Source of the DNA: Pseudaquidulcibacter sp041917055
GTDB taxonomy: Bacteria; Pseudomonadota; Alphaproteobacteria; Caulobacterales; Aquidulcibacteraceae
Assembly: GCA_041917055.1 (NCBI GenBank)
Contig: JAYRYJ010000002.1
Span: 1-64,000 of the forward strand
Length of the DNA: 64,000 nucleotides
Direction of reading: 5' to 3'
In this document: positions 45,660 to 54,693 of the stretch, piece after piece
Layout of the letters: every line of letters begins with the position of its first letter
Numbering within the stretch: the stretch's first letter is position 1
Notes under the pieces: generated by a model
What the model saw: the letters and a program-made list of their open reading frames with translations, nothing else
Databases searched by the model: none
What the model was told of the DNA's origin: nothing
Translations under genes and position numbers: made by a program

Positions 45660-46016
45660 ATTGACCCCCTGATTGGCTTTGCCACATCAAAATTTTGCGT
45701 TTTGCTTATAAATTAGGCCGCAAGCTATGTATCAGAAAACGCGAAGTCAATAAAAATCCGATTTGGAATCCCCGAATTTTCGTGAAATTATGACATTTGA
45801 GACGCAGAGCCTAAAACATGAGACAAAATGCATTTGTGGCAATATTCTCGCCTGAATTGTAATGGGGAACAATCCCATAAATTGGCTATTTAGGGGGCAG
45901 TCGTTTCGCATATCAATATTGATTCACCTCCAAAAACTGCGATGTATTCATTGCGTATCAAGATGTTTCAATTTATAAATAGAACAGATATTATCATTCA
46001 GTTTTCGGGGTTGGAA
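45660..46016. other. Divergent intergenic region between the giant autotransporter and the amylase
   Basis: About 355 bases without a credible gene (an in-frame reading of the amylase extends to 45942 but starts without a ribosome site). It holds the paired TGAGA boxes (45798-45825) and a 12-base palindrome ATCAATATTGAT (45912-45923). Either divergent gene could be controlled from here. Confidence 0.5.
45798..45825. promoter_or_regulatory. Direct TGAGA boxes 21 bp apart, upstream of the giant autotransporter
   Basis: TGAGACGC begins at 45798 and TGAGACA at 45819, the same words, order, strand and 21-bp spacing as at 35022/35043. They lie 139 bases before the autotransporter ATG. Probable binding site of the AraC-family protein encoded at 33875-34930. 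Confidence 0.6.
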
Positions 46017-47606
46017 ATGACAAGAATTTTTTTAACGCTTTTGGTTCTTATATTGCAATTAAATCTTTCAATCGCCCAAGCTCAAGTGAATATCAATACA
46101 GACCCCATAAAAGCAACTAATGTCAAAAGCGCTCTTCCCGCCAATTGGAACAAGAACCCCCGCTTTATGGAAATTTTCGTTCGTTCCTATAAGGATTCCG
46201 ACGGTGACGGGATTGGTGATATTCGCGGCATTATTTCCAAACTTGATTATCTCAAGGAATTGGGAGTTAATGGCATTTGGCTAATGCCCATTCACCCTAG
46301 TGAAGATAATGATCATGGCTATGCGGTTGCCGATTATCGGGCCGTCGCACCCGATTATGGCACAATAGCGGATATGGAATTATTAATCAAAGAGGCCCAT
46401 AAACGCGAAATCGGCATAATTCTTGATTTCGTAATCAATCATTCCGCCAGCACGCATCCATTTTTTGAAAATGCGGCATCTTCAAAAACTTCACCCTATC
46501 GCGATTATTATATTTTTAAAGAATCGCGGCCTTCTTGGGGCAAAAATTCAAATTCGTGGCGCATGAAATCGGGCAAAATCGGGTTTTATTATGGCGCCTT
46601 TGACACTTCCATGCCGGATTGGAATTTGCGCAATGACAAAGTGCGCGATTATCTAAAAGATTCCATGCGGTTTTGGCTCGAAAAAGGGATTGATGGTTTC
46701 CGCTTTGATGCCGTTACTATGCTTTTGGAAGACGGGCCCGATAAAACCTATCGCAACCCGGGAAATCAAAAAATCATAGAAGAATTTCGCGACGCAATTC
46801 ACCAATATGATAATCGTTTCATGGTTTGCGAAGTAAGCGAAATGCCGCAAGAATATACTGACGCTTGTGACCATACGTTTGCGTTTGGTGCGCAGCAAAT
46901 GATAATCAATTCGGTCAAAAGCGGACGAATTGAAAAGTCATTGATTGATTGGCTAAATTCACCATTGCGCGATGCAATGCCATTAACTTTGCAATCGCAT
47001 GATTTTTATGTCGGAAATCGCCTTTTTGACCAATTCGGCAAAGACAATCTTGATAAATACAAAGCCGCTGCCGCAATAGCACTTTTAAGTGTACCCGTTA
47101 GTTTCACTTATTATGGCGAAGAAATTGGAATGGCGAATTTGGGAGAATTGAATGACGTTGGAATGCGTGCGCCAATGTCCTGGACCAATGAAAAAATAAA
47201 TGCGGGATTTTCCAAAATCAAACCCTATCGCGATTTGGCCAAAAACTATGCGCAATTCAATGTTGCCGATGAATTGAGTGACGAAAATTCACTATTAAAA
47301 TACTATCAATTCCTATTTTTGGCAAAAACCATAGTTCCTGAATTGAATGACGGCGAATTTCGGCTTTTATCAAAAACCGGTGATGAAATTTATGCTTTTG
47401 AGAGATTTGCGGGCGGTTTTTCGACTTTTGTAATCATAAACCTTTCCAATTCCGACAAAAAATTCGCGTTGGAAACCAAACGAAGCGGCTATTTCAATCT
47501 TATGGATTCACGGATTATGGACAATGTGCCGACCTTAAGACCAAGTGACGGAAAAATTGAACTTAATCTTAAACCTAATGAAGTGAAAATCATGGTTGGG
47601 GAATAA
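46017..47606 (+). CDS. Exported GH13 alpha-amylase-type glycosidase
   Basis: A 529-residue protein from ATG 46017, with a signal peptide ending IAQAQ. GH13 regions: the calcium-binding SYKDSDGDGIGDIRGI, DFVINHSA (region I), GFRFDAVTM (II, nucleophile Asp), MVCEVSE (III, acid/base Glu) and LQSHD (IV, Asp). The C-terminal part is the beta-sandwich. Hydrolyses or transfers alpha-glucosidic bonds outside the cytoplasm; precise specificity unclear, though the DSDGDGIGD wording suits alpha-glucosidase/oligo-glucosidase subfamilies. It sits between two autotransporter genes and upstream of a symporter that may import the product. Confidence 0.9.
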   Translation: MTRIFLTLLVLILQLNLSIAQAQVNINTDPIKATNVKSALPANWNKNPRFMEIFVRSYKDSDGDGIGDIRGIISKLDYLKELGVNGIWLMPIHPSEDNDHGYAVADYRAVAPDYGTIADMELLIKEAHKREIGIILDFVINHSASTHPFFENAASSKTSPYRDYYIFKESRPSWGKNSNSWRMKSGKIGFYYGAFDTSMPDWNLRNDKVRDYLKDSMRFWLEKGIDGFRFDAVTMLLEDGPDKTYRNPGNQKIIEEFRDAIHQYDNRFMVCEVSEMPQEYTDACDHTFAFGAQQMIINSVKSGRIEKSLIDWLNSPLRDAMPLTLQSHDFYVGNRLFDQFGKDNLDKYKAAAAIALLSVPVSFTYYGEEIGMANLGELNDVGMRAPMSWTNEKINAGFSKIKPYRDLAKNYAQFNVADELSDENSLLKYYQFLFLAKTIVPELNDGEFRLLSKTGDEIYAFERFAGGFSTFVIINLSNSDKKFALETKRSGYFNLMDSRIMDNVPTLRPSDGKIELNLKPNEVKIMVGE

Positions 47607-47607
47607 G

Positions 47608-47639
47608 CAAACCCCGCATTTACATGCGGGGTTTGTTTT
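47608..47639. terminator. Terminator between the amylase and the second autotransporter
   Basis: CAAACCCCGCAT (47608-47619) pairs perfectly with ATGCGGGGTTTG (47624-47635) over a four-base loop, followed by TTTT. It starts two bases after the amylase stop and five bases from the convergent autotransporter stop, so it probably serves both, best for the plus strand. Confidence 0.9.
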
Positions 47640-47644
47640 CAAGC

Positions 47645-50600
47645 CTAGAATTTCACCCTTGCACCGAGTTTGGCGGCGCTACCTTTGAAATTTTCGCCTT
47701 CTTTATAATCAAGGCCGATATAGAATTCCGCGCCATTGCGTTTCATTTCTATATTCGCGCCCAATTCAACTTGACCGAAAATGCCGACGCGGCTGGCTTC
47801 TAGGCCGATTTCACCTCCCGCACCTGTCGGAACAAATTTCGCATCAGCGGCTTTTTCGGCTTCATTGAATAGTGATAAGGCACCATATGGTTTGACAATC
47901 AGGTTTTGGGTTTCGTATTTTGAAGTCAATTTCGCGCCGATTTGGGTCAATTCGCTCAATTGTTTGTCAAAAACCACCGAACCGACATTCTCATTTAAAA
48001 CAATTGCATTTGGCAATAGTGAAGTCCTTGCATAAGACGCAAAGCCCATCAATTCATTTTTGCCAAATTTCGCACCATAGCTAAGTTTCAATTTGCCATA
48101 ATTGCCTTTTAAAGTGCTGTCTTGGCGCGAAACCATTGCATCTGGTGTCACGTTACCGTCAAAATGATAGGCTTCTAAATCTGCATCCAAACCACCTGAA
48201 TTGAAACCGATAAAACCACCATAATATGGCAATTTGAATTCAGAGCGATATTTGGTTTTTGAATTTTCGGATTTGGCCTTTAATTGACCGCCGCCAATAC
48301 CGAATTTGAAATTCGATTTGTCATCAAGTTTCACTTTGCCACTATATCCGACCGCAGCATTATTGTGCTGTAATTCGGCAATCGAATGTTCAAGCGGTGA
48401 ATAATTATCGAGAACCTTATTGTCTGTGTCATATTCATCGACGCCAGCATTCAAGCGAACCCAGAAATTATGGCTATATTTTGCGCCGATTTTTGTGCCG
48501 AATACAAATTCCGAATTTTCAGGGAAAATCGAATGCCCGATTGTGGTTGCCAAAGCCGCAGTTTCGGAACTTACACTATTCACAGCTGCAGTGTTAAGTG
48601 TGGAAACAATGCCCCAATTATTTGTTCCACTTAATTGTGTGAATTTGTAGGTAATAAGCCCTTTATTGCGCATCGCAGCCAAAGTATTGGTATCGTCGCC
48701 TGCCACAAAAGTGCCGCCACCTGATGTTGATTTTACCAAAACCAAGGGATTGGTGAAATATATTTTGTTGGTATCGACATTTTGGAAATAGACTTTAGTA
48801 ATTCCTGAAGTGCTATTGGCAATCAAACTATCGGCTTTTGCACCGTTTGAACCCATGCCGACATCAAGATAGAGTGCCGCACCTGTAAAGGCATTGTATG
48901 GGCCATTGACTTTCAAACTATCACCCGCAATCAAATTGCGCATATCAACAGTCGAATAATTGTCGAAGCGACCGGCGGACAAACTATTGAAACTTTCTGT
49001 TTCGGGGCGCACGCTTTCGCCGCCTGCTATCATGCTGTAATTGATCAAATTCAGCGTGCCGCCTGTGTGATTGTAAAATACATAATCGCCGAGGTTAAGA
49101 TTGCCCGCCGCATCAAACCTGCCGTAATTATTGACATTACCGCGAATGTTTGAAGTTGCATAGAAATTGCCCCCTGCGGCATTCATAATCGGGCCATAAA
49201 TTTGACCGTAAGAGACAATAGTGCCTTCATTTCTGATTTCACCACTGAACCGCAAAGTTCCTAGATTCAAAATCTCTGAATCGACCTCATTATCAAGGCT
49301 CTGACCACCCAAAACGCGTCCAGTTTCAACTTGGATACCATAAGGTCTAGTTGAAGAATTGAACACAGCGCCAAGGCCGGTGTAGTCACCATCAAATACC
49401 AATAGGCGCCCAGTTCCGGTATTGTAGAAATTAGAAATGGTCTCATCTGGCTCAATCCTAACTGCGCCATTTCCAGTGCCTTGCGACCCGCGAGATGCAA
49501 CTAAATCACCAATAGTTTTGAAATAGGCGGAATTATGAATATCGCCGGAATGAGAACCTTGAGCAAAGACCATCCCATAGCCTTTATTTGTCAAAGTCCC
49601 TAGTAAAGAGCCAAAGCTATAAATAGTGCCTTCGTTTTCAACATTGCCGAAAATTCGACCCTCATTATAAATTTCTGAGCCACTAGCATTATAAATATAT
49701 GTTGCGGTTAAATCACTTTCGGGGGCGACATATAAACCGCGCACTCGTGATGAGAAATTGAGAATACTATTCAAGCCCCAAACTGAACCATTAAGAACTT
49801 TGAATTGGGCACTATCCCTTAAATAAATTTCCGCAGTCGGCGCATCTGTCGGTGACATGCTGTCATTTGCGGGATCCATATTCAAGGATTCAAAAACCAA
49901 ATTATTTGTGGTATCAAAAACGCTATTACCATAGCCATTTAATGAACCGCGAATAGTGCCATAACCAGTTGCATAGTCATAATTGTGAATATTACCGACT
50001 TGAGTGCCGCGAAGATTGTATTGTCCGTAATTATAAACTCGGCCTTCCCAATAATTATTATTGGTGGCAATGCCACCGGCAGCATTGAATAAATCGCCAT
50101 ACCATTGATAATTATTGATCAATGTGCCTTCGTTGGTTGTGTCCATCGCATGAATTATGCCTTCATTTGTGAAATTGCCACCAGACGGCACGCCGTCTTG
50201 GGGAACCATACCGTCGCTTGCATCGGTCATCTGAGTTCCAAGATTTTGGAAACTATTGACCCAAAGCCTTGCGCCCTCGCCAATGATTGAATTGGCGCGG
50301 TTTGCAAATGTTCCAAAGCGTTCCATTTCACTGCCGACATCGCCTGTAAAAACAAAACGACCACCCCCAATTGAATCGACAATTTGTAAATATCCTGAAG
50401 TTCCCGGAACACCCGTAATATTGCCGCTATAATTGAAATTATTGCCGTATAAATCAAGTGTATTCATCCAATTATTATCGGCCTGAACGGCATCATCAGC
50501 CTCGGCATTTGGAACATTTATGCGCAATGTGCCGCCACGAAATACCGGGCGCACCAAAGTATCAACTTCGGTGAAAAGCCAATAAGGTCTGGAATTATCA

Positions 50601-51142
50601 ATGTCAGACAGTATGCCGAAATCATAGAATATGTCGTCAAAGGCCACCTGGCTATTTGAGGTAGAAATCCCTACCCAGCGTAAATTGGTAAAGTTTTCAA
50701 ACGAATACAAAAGCGGCCCAGAGGTATTGGTCTGAAAAACTACTTCAACAGTCTCGCCATTCCAACGCTCGCCACGAATAGTAATCAGATTATTATCTTC
50801 CCAAGCTGAAGTGAAATAGCCAGAACGTAGATTAAAGGCCTTGTCACTACGCCAAAACGCCATTGGGGCGCCAGAACCGTTGAAACCAACTTGAGCACCC
50901 GACACTATACCGCGGTAATAACCAGTATTTATATATCCGCTAGATGCTGGATTGAAAAAGAAAGAATTACCATCCCATAGGAACCCAGCATAATTCCCTA
51001 AACCCTGATATGATCCCACAGGCAACATAATATGCTCAAAATCTAGAATTTCTGCTTGTGCGACTTGTGGCATCATACCCGCTGCCACAGCCATACCAAT
51101 CAAAACCGCAAAGCTAGAGCCATATTTGAATAGCTTTTTCAT
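47645..51142 (-). CDS. Autotransporter with N-terminal PEP-CTERM-like lectin domain
   Basis: A 1165-residue protein. After a signal peptide (QVAQAE) comes a ~180-residue domain like those of exported PEP-CTERM proteins (ILDFEHIMLPVGSY, YFTSAWEDNNLITIRGE, SQVAFDDIFYD), then a cap shared with the giant autotransporter (RGGTLRIN, VDSIGGGRFVFTGDVG), a short passenger with NNGT/NxGxI units, and the barrel (FWVRLNAGVDEYD onward) ending in Phe. It is a paralogue of the gene beyond the amylase. A surface adhesin or sugar-binding protein is likely. Confidence 0.88.
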   Translation of the reverse strand: MKKLFKYGSSFAVLIGMAVAAGMMPQVAQAEILDFEHIMLPVGSYQGLGNYAGFLWDGNSFFFNPASSGYINTGYYRGIVSGAQVGFNGSGAPMAFWRSDKAFNLRSGYFTSAWEDNNLITIRGERWNGETVEVVFQTNTSGPLLYSFENFTNLRWVGISTSNSQVAFDDIFYDFGILSDIDNSRPYWLFTEVDTLVRPVFRGGTLRINVPNAEADDAVQADNNWMNTLDLYGNNFNYSGNITGVPGTSGYLQIVDSIGGGRFVFTGDVGSEMERFGTFANRANSIIGEGARLWVNSFQNLGTQMTDASDGMVPQDGVPSGGNFTNEGIIHAMDTTNEGTLINNYQWYGDLFNAAGGIATNNNYWEGRVYNYGQYNLRGTQVGNIHNYDYATGYGTIRGSLNGYGNSVFDTTNNLVFESLNMDPANDSMSPTDAPTAEIYLRDSAQFKVLNGSVWGLNSILNFSSRVRGLYVAPESDLTATYIYNASGSEIYNEGRIFGNVENEGTIYSFGSLLGTLTNKGYGMVFAQGSHSGDIHNSAYFKTIGDLVASRGSQGTGNGAVRIEPDETISNFYNTGTGRLLVFDGDYTGLGAVFNSSTRPYGIQVETGRVLGGQSLDNEVDSEILNLGTLRFSGEIRNEGTIVSYGQIYGPIMNAAGGNFYATSNIRGNVNNYGRFDAAGNLNLGDYVFYNHTGGTLNLINYSMIAGGESVRPETESFNSLSAGRFDNYSTVDMRNLIAGDSLKVNGPYNAFTGAALYLDVGMGSNGAKADSLIANSTSGITKVYFQNVDTNKIYFTNPLVLVKSTSGGGTFVAGDDTNTLAAMRNKGLITYKFTQLSGTNNWGIVSTLNTAAVNSVSSETAALATTIGHSIFPENSEFVFGTKIGAKYSHNFWVRLNAGVDEYDTDNKVLDNYSPLEHSIAELQHNNAAVGYSGKVKLDDKSNFKFGIGGGQLKAKSENSKTKYRSEFKLPYYGGFIGFNSGGLDADLEAYHFDGNVTPDAMVSRQDSTLKGNYGKLKLSYGAKFGKNELMGFASYARTSLLPNAIVLNENVGSVVFDKQLSELTQIGAKLTSKYETQNLIVKPYGALSLFNEAEKAADAKFVPTGAGGEIGLEASRVGIFGQVELGANIEMKRNGAEFYIGLDYKEGENFKGSAAKLGARVKF

Positions 51143-51496
51143 TTTTCCCTCCTAAGAAGTAACAGCCAATAGTTTGGCGTGCTTTTAACTATTCACAAAT
51201 GATATTTGTTATAACAATTTACAATATGGTTTATTGTCATGCGACAATTTGACTAATAATAAATATATATGTGACGACTCTCGTCACATATTGGGCTTTT
51301 TCCTATTTTTTCTTCTTCTTTTAGTTGAATACTAGGTCAATTATTCGCTTATTTACTTATATTCGCAAATATTCATATATTGCGAGAACGCTTTTTTATT
51401 CGTTCATTTTTGTAATATTTTCCATTCTTGCAGCTTGCCAAATAGGGATTGCGGCAATATTGTTTCAAAAAAATGCAAATTTTTGCAGGGGGCAAG
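51143..51496. other. Divergent region between the second autotransporter and the symporter
   Basis: About 350 bases, A+T-rich, no gene. It contains three inverted repeats: TTGTTATAACAA (51206-51217), ATTGTC-ATGC-GACAAT (51233-51248) and ATATGTGACGA-CTC-TCGTCACATAT (51267-51291, perfect 11-base arms). The last is the strongest operator candidate; it is not a CRP site because the half-site spacing is nine bases. Confidence 0.5.
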
Positions 51497-53050
51497 ATGC
51501 AGTCATATTTTCATATTATTGATTGGGTTTTGGTTCTTTCATTCCTCGCATTTCTTGTAGGCATCGGCCTTTATTTTCAGCGCAAAGACGCCAAAGACGC
51601 GCAGGATTATTTTTTAGCGGGGAAAAGCGTTCCTTCCTGGCTCGCGGCGATTTCGACAATTGCGACAATGCAAAGTGCGGCCACTTTTTTAGGTGCGCCT
51701 GATAATGGTTATCGTGGGGATTTCACTTATCTTGGCACTAATTTAGGAACGATAATGGCGGCGGTGTTTGTCGGCACAATCCTCATACCGCGATTTTATG
51801 CCATGAATGCCGCCACTGTCTATGAATTATTGGCGAAACGCTATTCCCAAACCGCAATGCGTTGGGCGGGCGGAATGTTTTTGGTGGGGCGGGTATTTGC
51901 CGAGGGATCACGCATTTATTTAGCGGCAATAGCGGTCTCCATGATGATTTTTTCAAATGTTTCATTCCATGGAATTGCAATTTCATCGGCACTGATAATT
52001 GCCTTCAGTTTCGGGATTTGTTTTTTTGGTGGCCTAAGAAGCGTGATTTGGACTGATGTTGCATTATTTTTTGTCTATTTGGGCGCGGCAATTGGCTCTT
52101 TGATTTATTTATTATTCCTAATCCCGACTGATTTAAGCACTATAATTACGGGGCTTAAACACACACCCGATGGTATCAATAAATTGCGGCTTTTTGATTT
52201 CGGGCTCGATTTTTCTAAGCCATTTTCGATTTGGGGCATAATGACAGGAATGTTTCTTTTGAGCCTTGCCAGTTTTGGCCTTGACCAAGATATTTCCCAA
52301 CGCCTTTTGGCGTCGAAAGACGCAAAAACCGGAACCCGAAGTCTATATATGGCATCAATCCTTACATTGCCTATTGTTGCGATATTTGTTGCTATTGGTT
52401 CGTTACTTTATATTTTTTATCAAAGGCCGGACATAGTGGGTTTGGAAATTAATGATCCACAGAAAACTTTTAATGGCGAAAATATTTCTGTCTTTATGTA
52501 CTTTATTATGACGCAAATCCCGCACGGTTTGCGCGCTTTGGCAACTATCGGCGTCTTAGCTGCCGCGATTTCGACGGTTAATTCCGGCCTTAATTCTATG
52601 TCGTCAGTCTTGATACAAGATTTTTATCGCCCCTTAATTTCGCGGCGCAAACAATTGCCAGAACACCATTTTGTTAATGCCGGACGCGTTGGCATGGCAA
52701 TTATCGGCATTTTCCTTTTCTTGATGTCATTATTGTCTTTTCATTGGCAAAAGTCGCAAGACATTCCGTTAATTCAATTTGTTTTGGGCGTTATGACTTT
52801 CGCCTATGCCGGATTATTGGGAGTTTATTTCACCGCAATTTTCACCAAACGCGGTTCAACAGTTTCGGTAGTCACCGCTTTAATAATCGGGTTTTTGTCG
52901 ATATTATTAATGCAACCCTATTTCGCAAAATTATTCAATTATCCACAATTTTTCCAAACCCTCGCCTTCCCGTGGCAATTATGCATTGGGACTTTGGTTG
53001 CGTTTTTCGTGGCAATTATAGGCAATCAATCTGCAAAAAGCAGCGCATAG
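51497..53050 (+). CDS. Sodium/solute symporter (SSS family)
   Basis: A 517-residue protein with about 13-14 hydrophobic segments. The start at 51497 follows GGGGGC; an upstream in-frame reading from 51449 is not needed. SSS features: FLAGKSVPSWLAAISTIATM, ATFLGAPDNGY, FGLDQDISQRLLASKD and AISTVNSGLNSMSSVLIQDFY. Members import sugars, amino acids or organic acids with Na+. The neighbours (exported amylase, GH94) make a sugar substrate plausible, but that is inference. Confidence 0.88.
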   Translation: MQSYFHIIDWVLVLSFLAFLVGIGLYFQRKDAKDAQDYFLAGKSVPSWLAAISTIATMQSAATFLGAPDNGYRGDFTYLGTNLGTIMAAVFVGTILIPRFYAMNAATVYELLAKRYSQTAMRWAGGMFLVGRVFAEGSRIYLAAIAVSMMIFSNVSFHGIAISSALIIAFSFGICFFGGLRSVIWTDVALFFVYLGAAIGSLIYLLFLIPTDLSTIITGLKHTPDGINKLRLFDFGLDFSKPFSIWGIMTGMFLLSLASFGLDQDISQRLLASKDAKTGTRSLYMASILTLPIVAIFVAIGSLLYIFYQRPDIVGLEINDPQKTFNGENISVFMYFIMTQIPHGLRALATIGVLAAAISTVNSGLNSMSSVLIQDFYRPLISRRKQLPEHHFVNAGRVGMAIIGIFLFLMSLLSFHWQKSQDIPLIQFVLGVMTFAYAGLLGVYFTAIFTKRGSTVSVVTALIIGFLSILLMQPYFAKLFNYPQFFQTLAFPWQLCIGTLVAFFVAIIGNQSAKSSA

Positions 53051-53098
53051 GCCACCAAGCATTTGAAAATTTTAACGAAACCGCTTTAATGGTTTTCT

Positions 53099-53860
53099 AT
53101 GCCTTTAGCATCTGAACTAAACCTTACAGAAGAAGCCGATATTGCGGCGCATATTGCGCGTGGGGCGACTAAATTACTTTATAAATTGCAACAAAGTGGC
53201 GAATTTGAAGGGAAGGAATTGGGCGCAAAGGGCGATAAAATAGCCAATGATTTCATACTTTCACAAATTCGCGCCAATTTCCCTCAAGATGCAATATTGT
53301 CTGAGGAGGAAACCGACGATTTGGCGCGCCTTGATAATAAAAGGGTTTGGATTATTGATCCTTTAGACGGCACAAATCAGTATAAAAGCCTTGGCGATGA
53401 TTGGGCGGTTCATATTGGCCTTGCAATTGATGGTAAAGCGCAATTAGGCATTGTTGGCATTCATAAATGGGGTCGAATGTTTTCAAGTGCACACAAATTA
53501 AAAGTGCCTGCTCCAAAAGCAAAAATTCGAATTCTGACTTCCCTGTCGCGAAATAATCCGGTTGCCGAACCGCTTGTAAATGCCCTTGATGGTGTCATTA
53601 TTAAAATGGCATCTGCCGGCGTAAAAGTTTGCGCCATTCTTAAAGGCATAGGCGATGTCTATGTCCATAAAGGCGAGCAGTTTGAATGGGATAATTGCGC
53701 GCCTTTGGCAGTGGCGGAAGCCGCAGGTCTGCATATTTCCGATTTTAAAAATCAGCCGATTATTTACAATAAAGAAAAGCCAATTGTGCCAAATTTCGTG
53801 GTATGCCGCAAAGAAATAGCTCAAACAGTTCTTGAGGCGATTGCCGATTTTGAATCATAG
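53099..53860 (+). CDS. CysQ-like / inositol-monophosphatase-family phosphatase
   Basis: A 253-residue protein with the metal-binding motifs of the family: LSEEETDD, WIIDPLDGTNQY and EWDNCAPLAVAEAAGLHISD. CysQ removes the 3'-phosphate of PAP formed in sulfate assimilation; inositol monophosphatases share the fold. No clear ribosome site before the ATG. The 3' end overlaps the convergent TauE-type gene by six bases. The neighbouring sulfite/sulfonate exporter type supports a sulfur role, weakly. Confidence 0.82.
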   Translation: MPLASELNLTEEADIAAHIARGATKLLYKLQQSGEFEGKELGAKGDKIANDFILSQIRANFPQDAILSEEETDDLARLDNKRVWIIDPLDGTNQYKSLGDDWAVHIGLAIDGKAQLGIVGIHKWGRMFSSAHKLKVPAPKAKIRILTSLSRNNPVAEPLVNALDGVIIKMASAGVKVCAILKGIGDVYVHKGEQFEWDNCAPLAVAEAAGLHISDFKNQPIIYNKEKPIVPNFVVCRKEIAQTVLEAIADFES

Positions 53861-54637
53861 AAATTTTGAACCTGATTTATAAATCACATAAATCGCCACA
53901 ATAAAAATCACGCCCGCAAATATTTTGCTCAAAAGCCCTTTTTGTGGCGCGAGGCGGTGCGCCAAAGACGTGCCGATCAATCCACCGACTATACCGCCAA
54001 TAATAAATTCAAACCCGACCAACCAATCGATCTGGCCTGAAAACGCATAATTTAGCGCTGTGGTAAGGCCAAAAGTTCCAACCGCTAATAAAGAAGTGCC
54101 AATCGCCTTTATCATGGGCATTGAGGTGGCGAAAATTAAGGCCGGAACTATTAAAAAGCCCCCGCCAATACCGAAAAATCCCGATGCAAAGCCTGTCAAT
54201 AATGCCATTGCCGCAGTGCGCCAACACATGATTTTTGTGACTTCACAAAATTCGGTTTCGTCTGTTTTGCGTGGTCTTAACATCAAGGCCCCAACCAAAA
54301 GCATTAGGAATCCGAACAATAGTAGTAATAATTGCCCATTAATTATCTTTCCAAGGCTTGAACCCAAGAATGCCCCGATTGAACCAACAATCGCAAAAGC
54401 CGCACCGCATTTCCAAACCACATTTTTCTTGCGCGCATGGTTTATGAGGTTGGAATAAGCGTTTAATGAAACTGCCAAGGCGGACGTGCCGATCGCAATA
54501 TGCGGGCTTGCGACGCCCACAAAATACAATAGCAATGGTGTTGCCAAAATCGAACCACCGCCGCCGATTAGGCCCAGCGAAAATCCAACCAATGAACCAG
54601 AGAGAACCGCTTTAAACGCAACCAAAAAATCAAACAC
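53855..54637 (-). CDS. TauE/SafE-family anion exporter
   Basis: A protein of about 260 residues with seven to eight hydrophobic segments and the twin TauE motifs (GLIGGGGSILATPLLLYF and GFFGIGGGFLIVPALIF). The family moves sulfite, sulfoacetate or other anions, often outwards. The start is uncertain: GTG 54637 has AAAGG eight bases upstream, while an in-frame TTG at 54658 would add seven residues. Convergent with the CysQ-like gene. Confidence 0.87.
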   Translation of the reverse strand: MFDFLVAFKAVLSGSLVGFSLGLIGGGGSILATPLLLYFVGVASPHIAIGTSALAVSLNAYSNLINHARKKNVVWKCGAAFAIVGSIGAFLGSSLGKIINGQLLLLLFGFLMLLVGALMLRPRKTDETEFCEVTKIMCWRTAAMALLTGFASGFFGIGGGFLIVPALIFATSMPMIKAIGTSLLAVGTFGLTTALNYAFSGQIDWLVGFEFIIGGIVGGLIGTSLAHRLAPQKGLLSKIFAGVIFIVAIYVIYKSGSKFL

Positions 54638-54693
54638 TTCACAAACCTTTATTAGCAAAAACTAATAAACGAATAGAGGCGGCCTGACAAGTT

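Noticed and set aside
51270..51288. TGTGA...TCACA as a CRP/FNR-type site
   Set aside because: The half-sites are nine bases apart rather than six (CRP), and the inner bases are part of a longer palindrome of another type.
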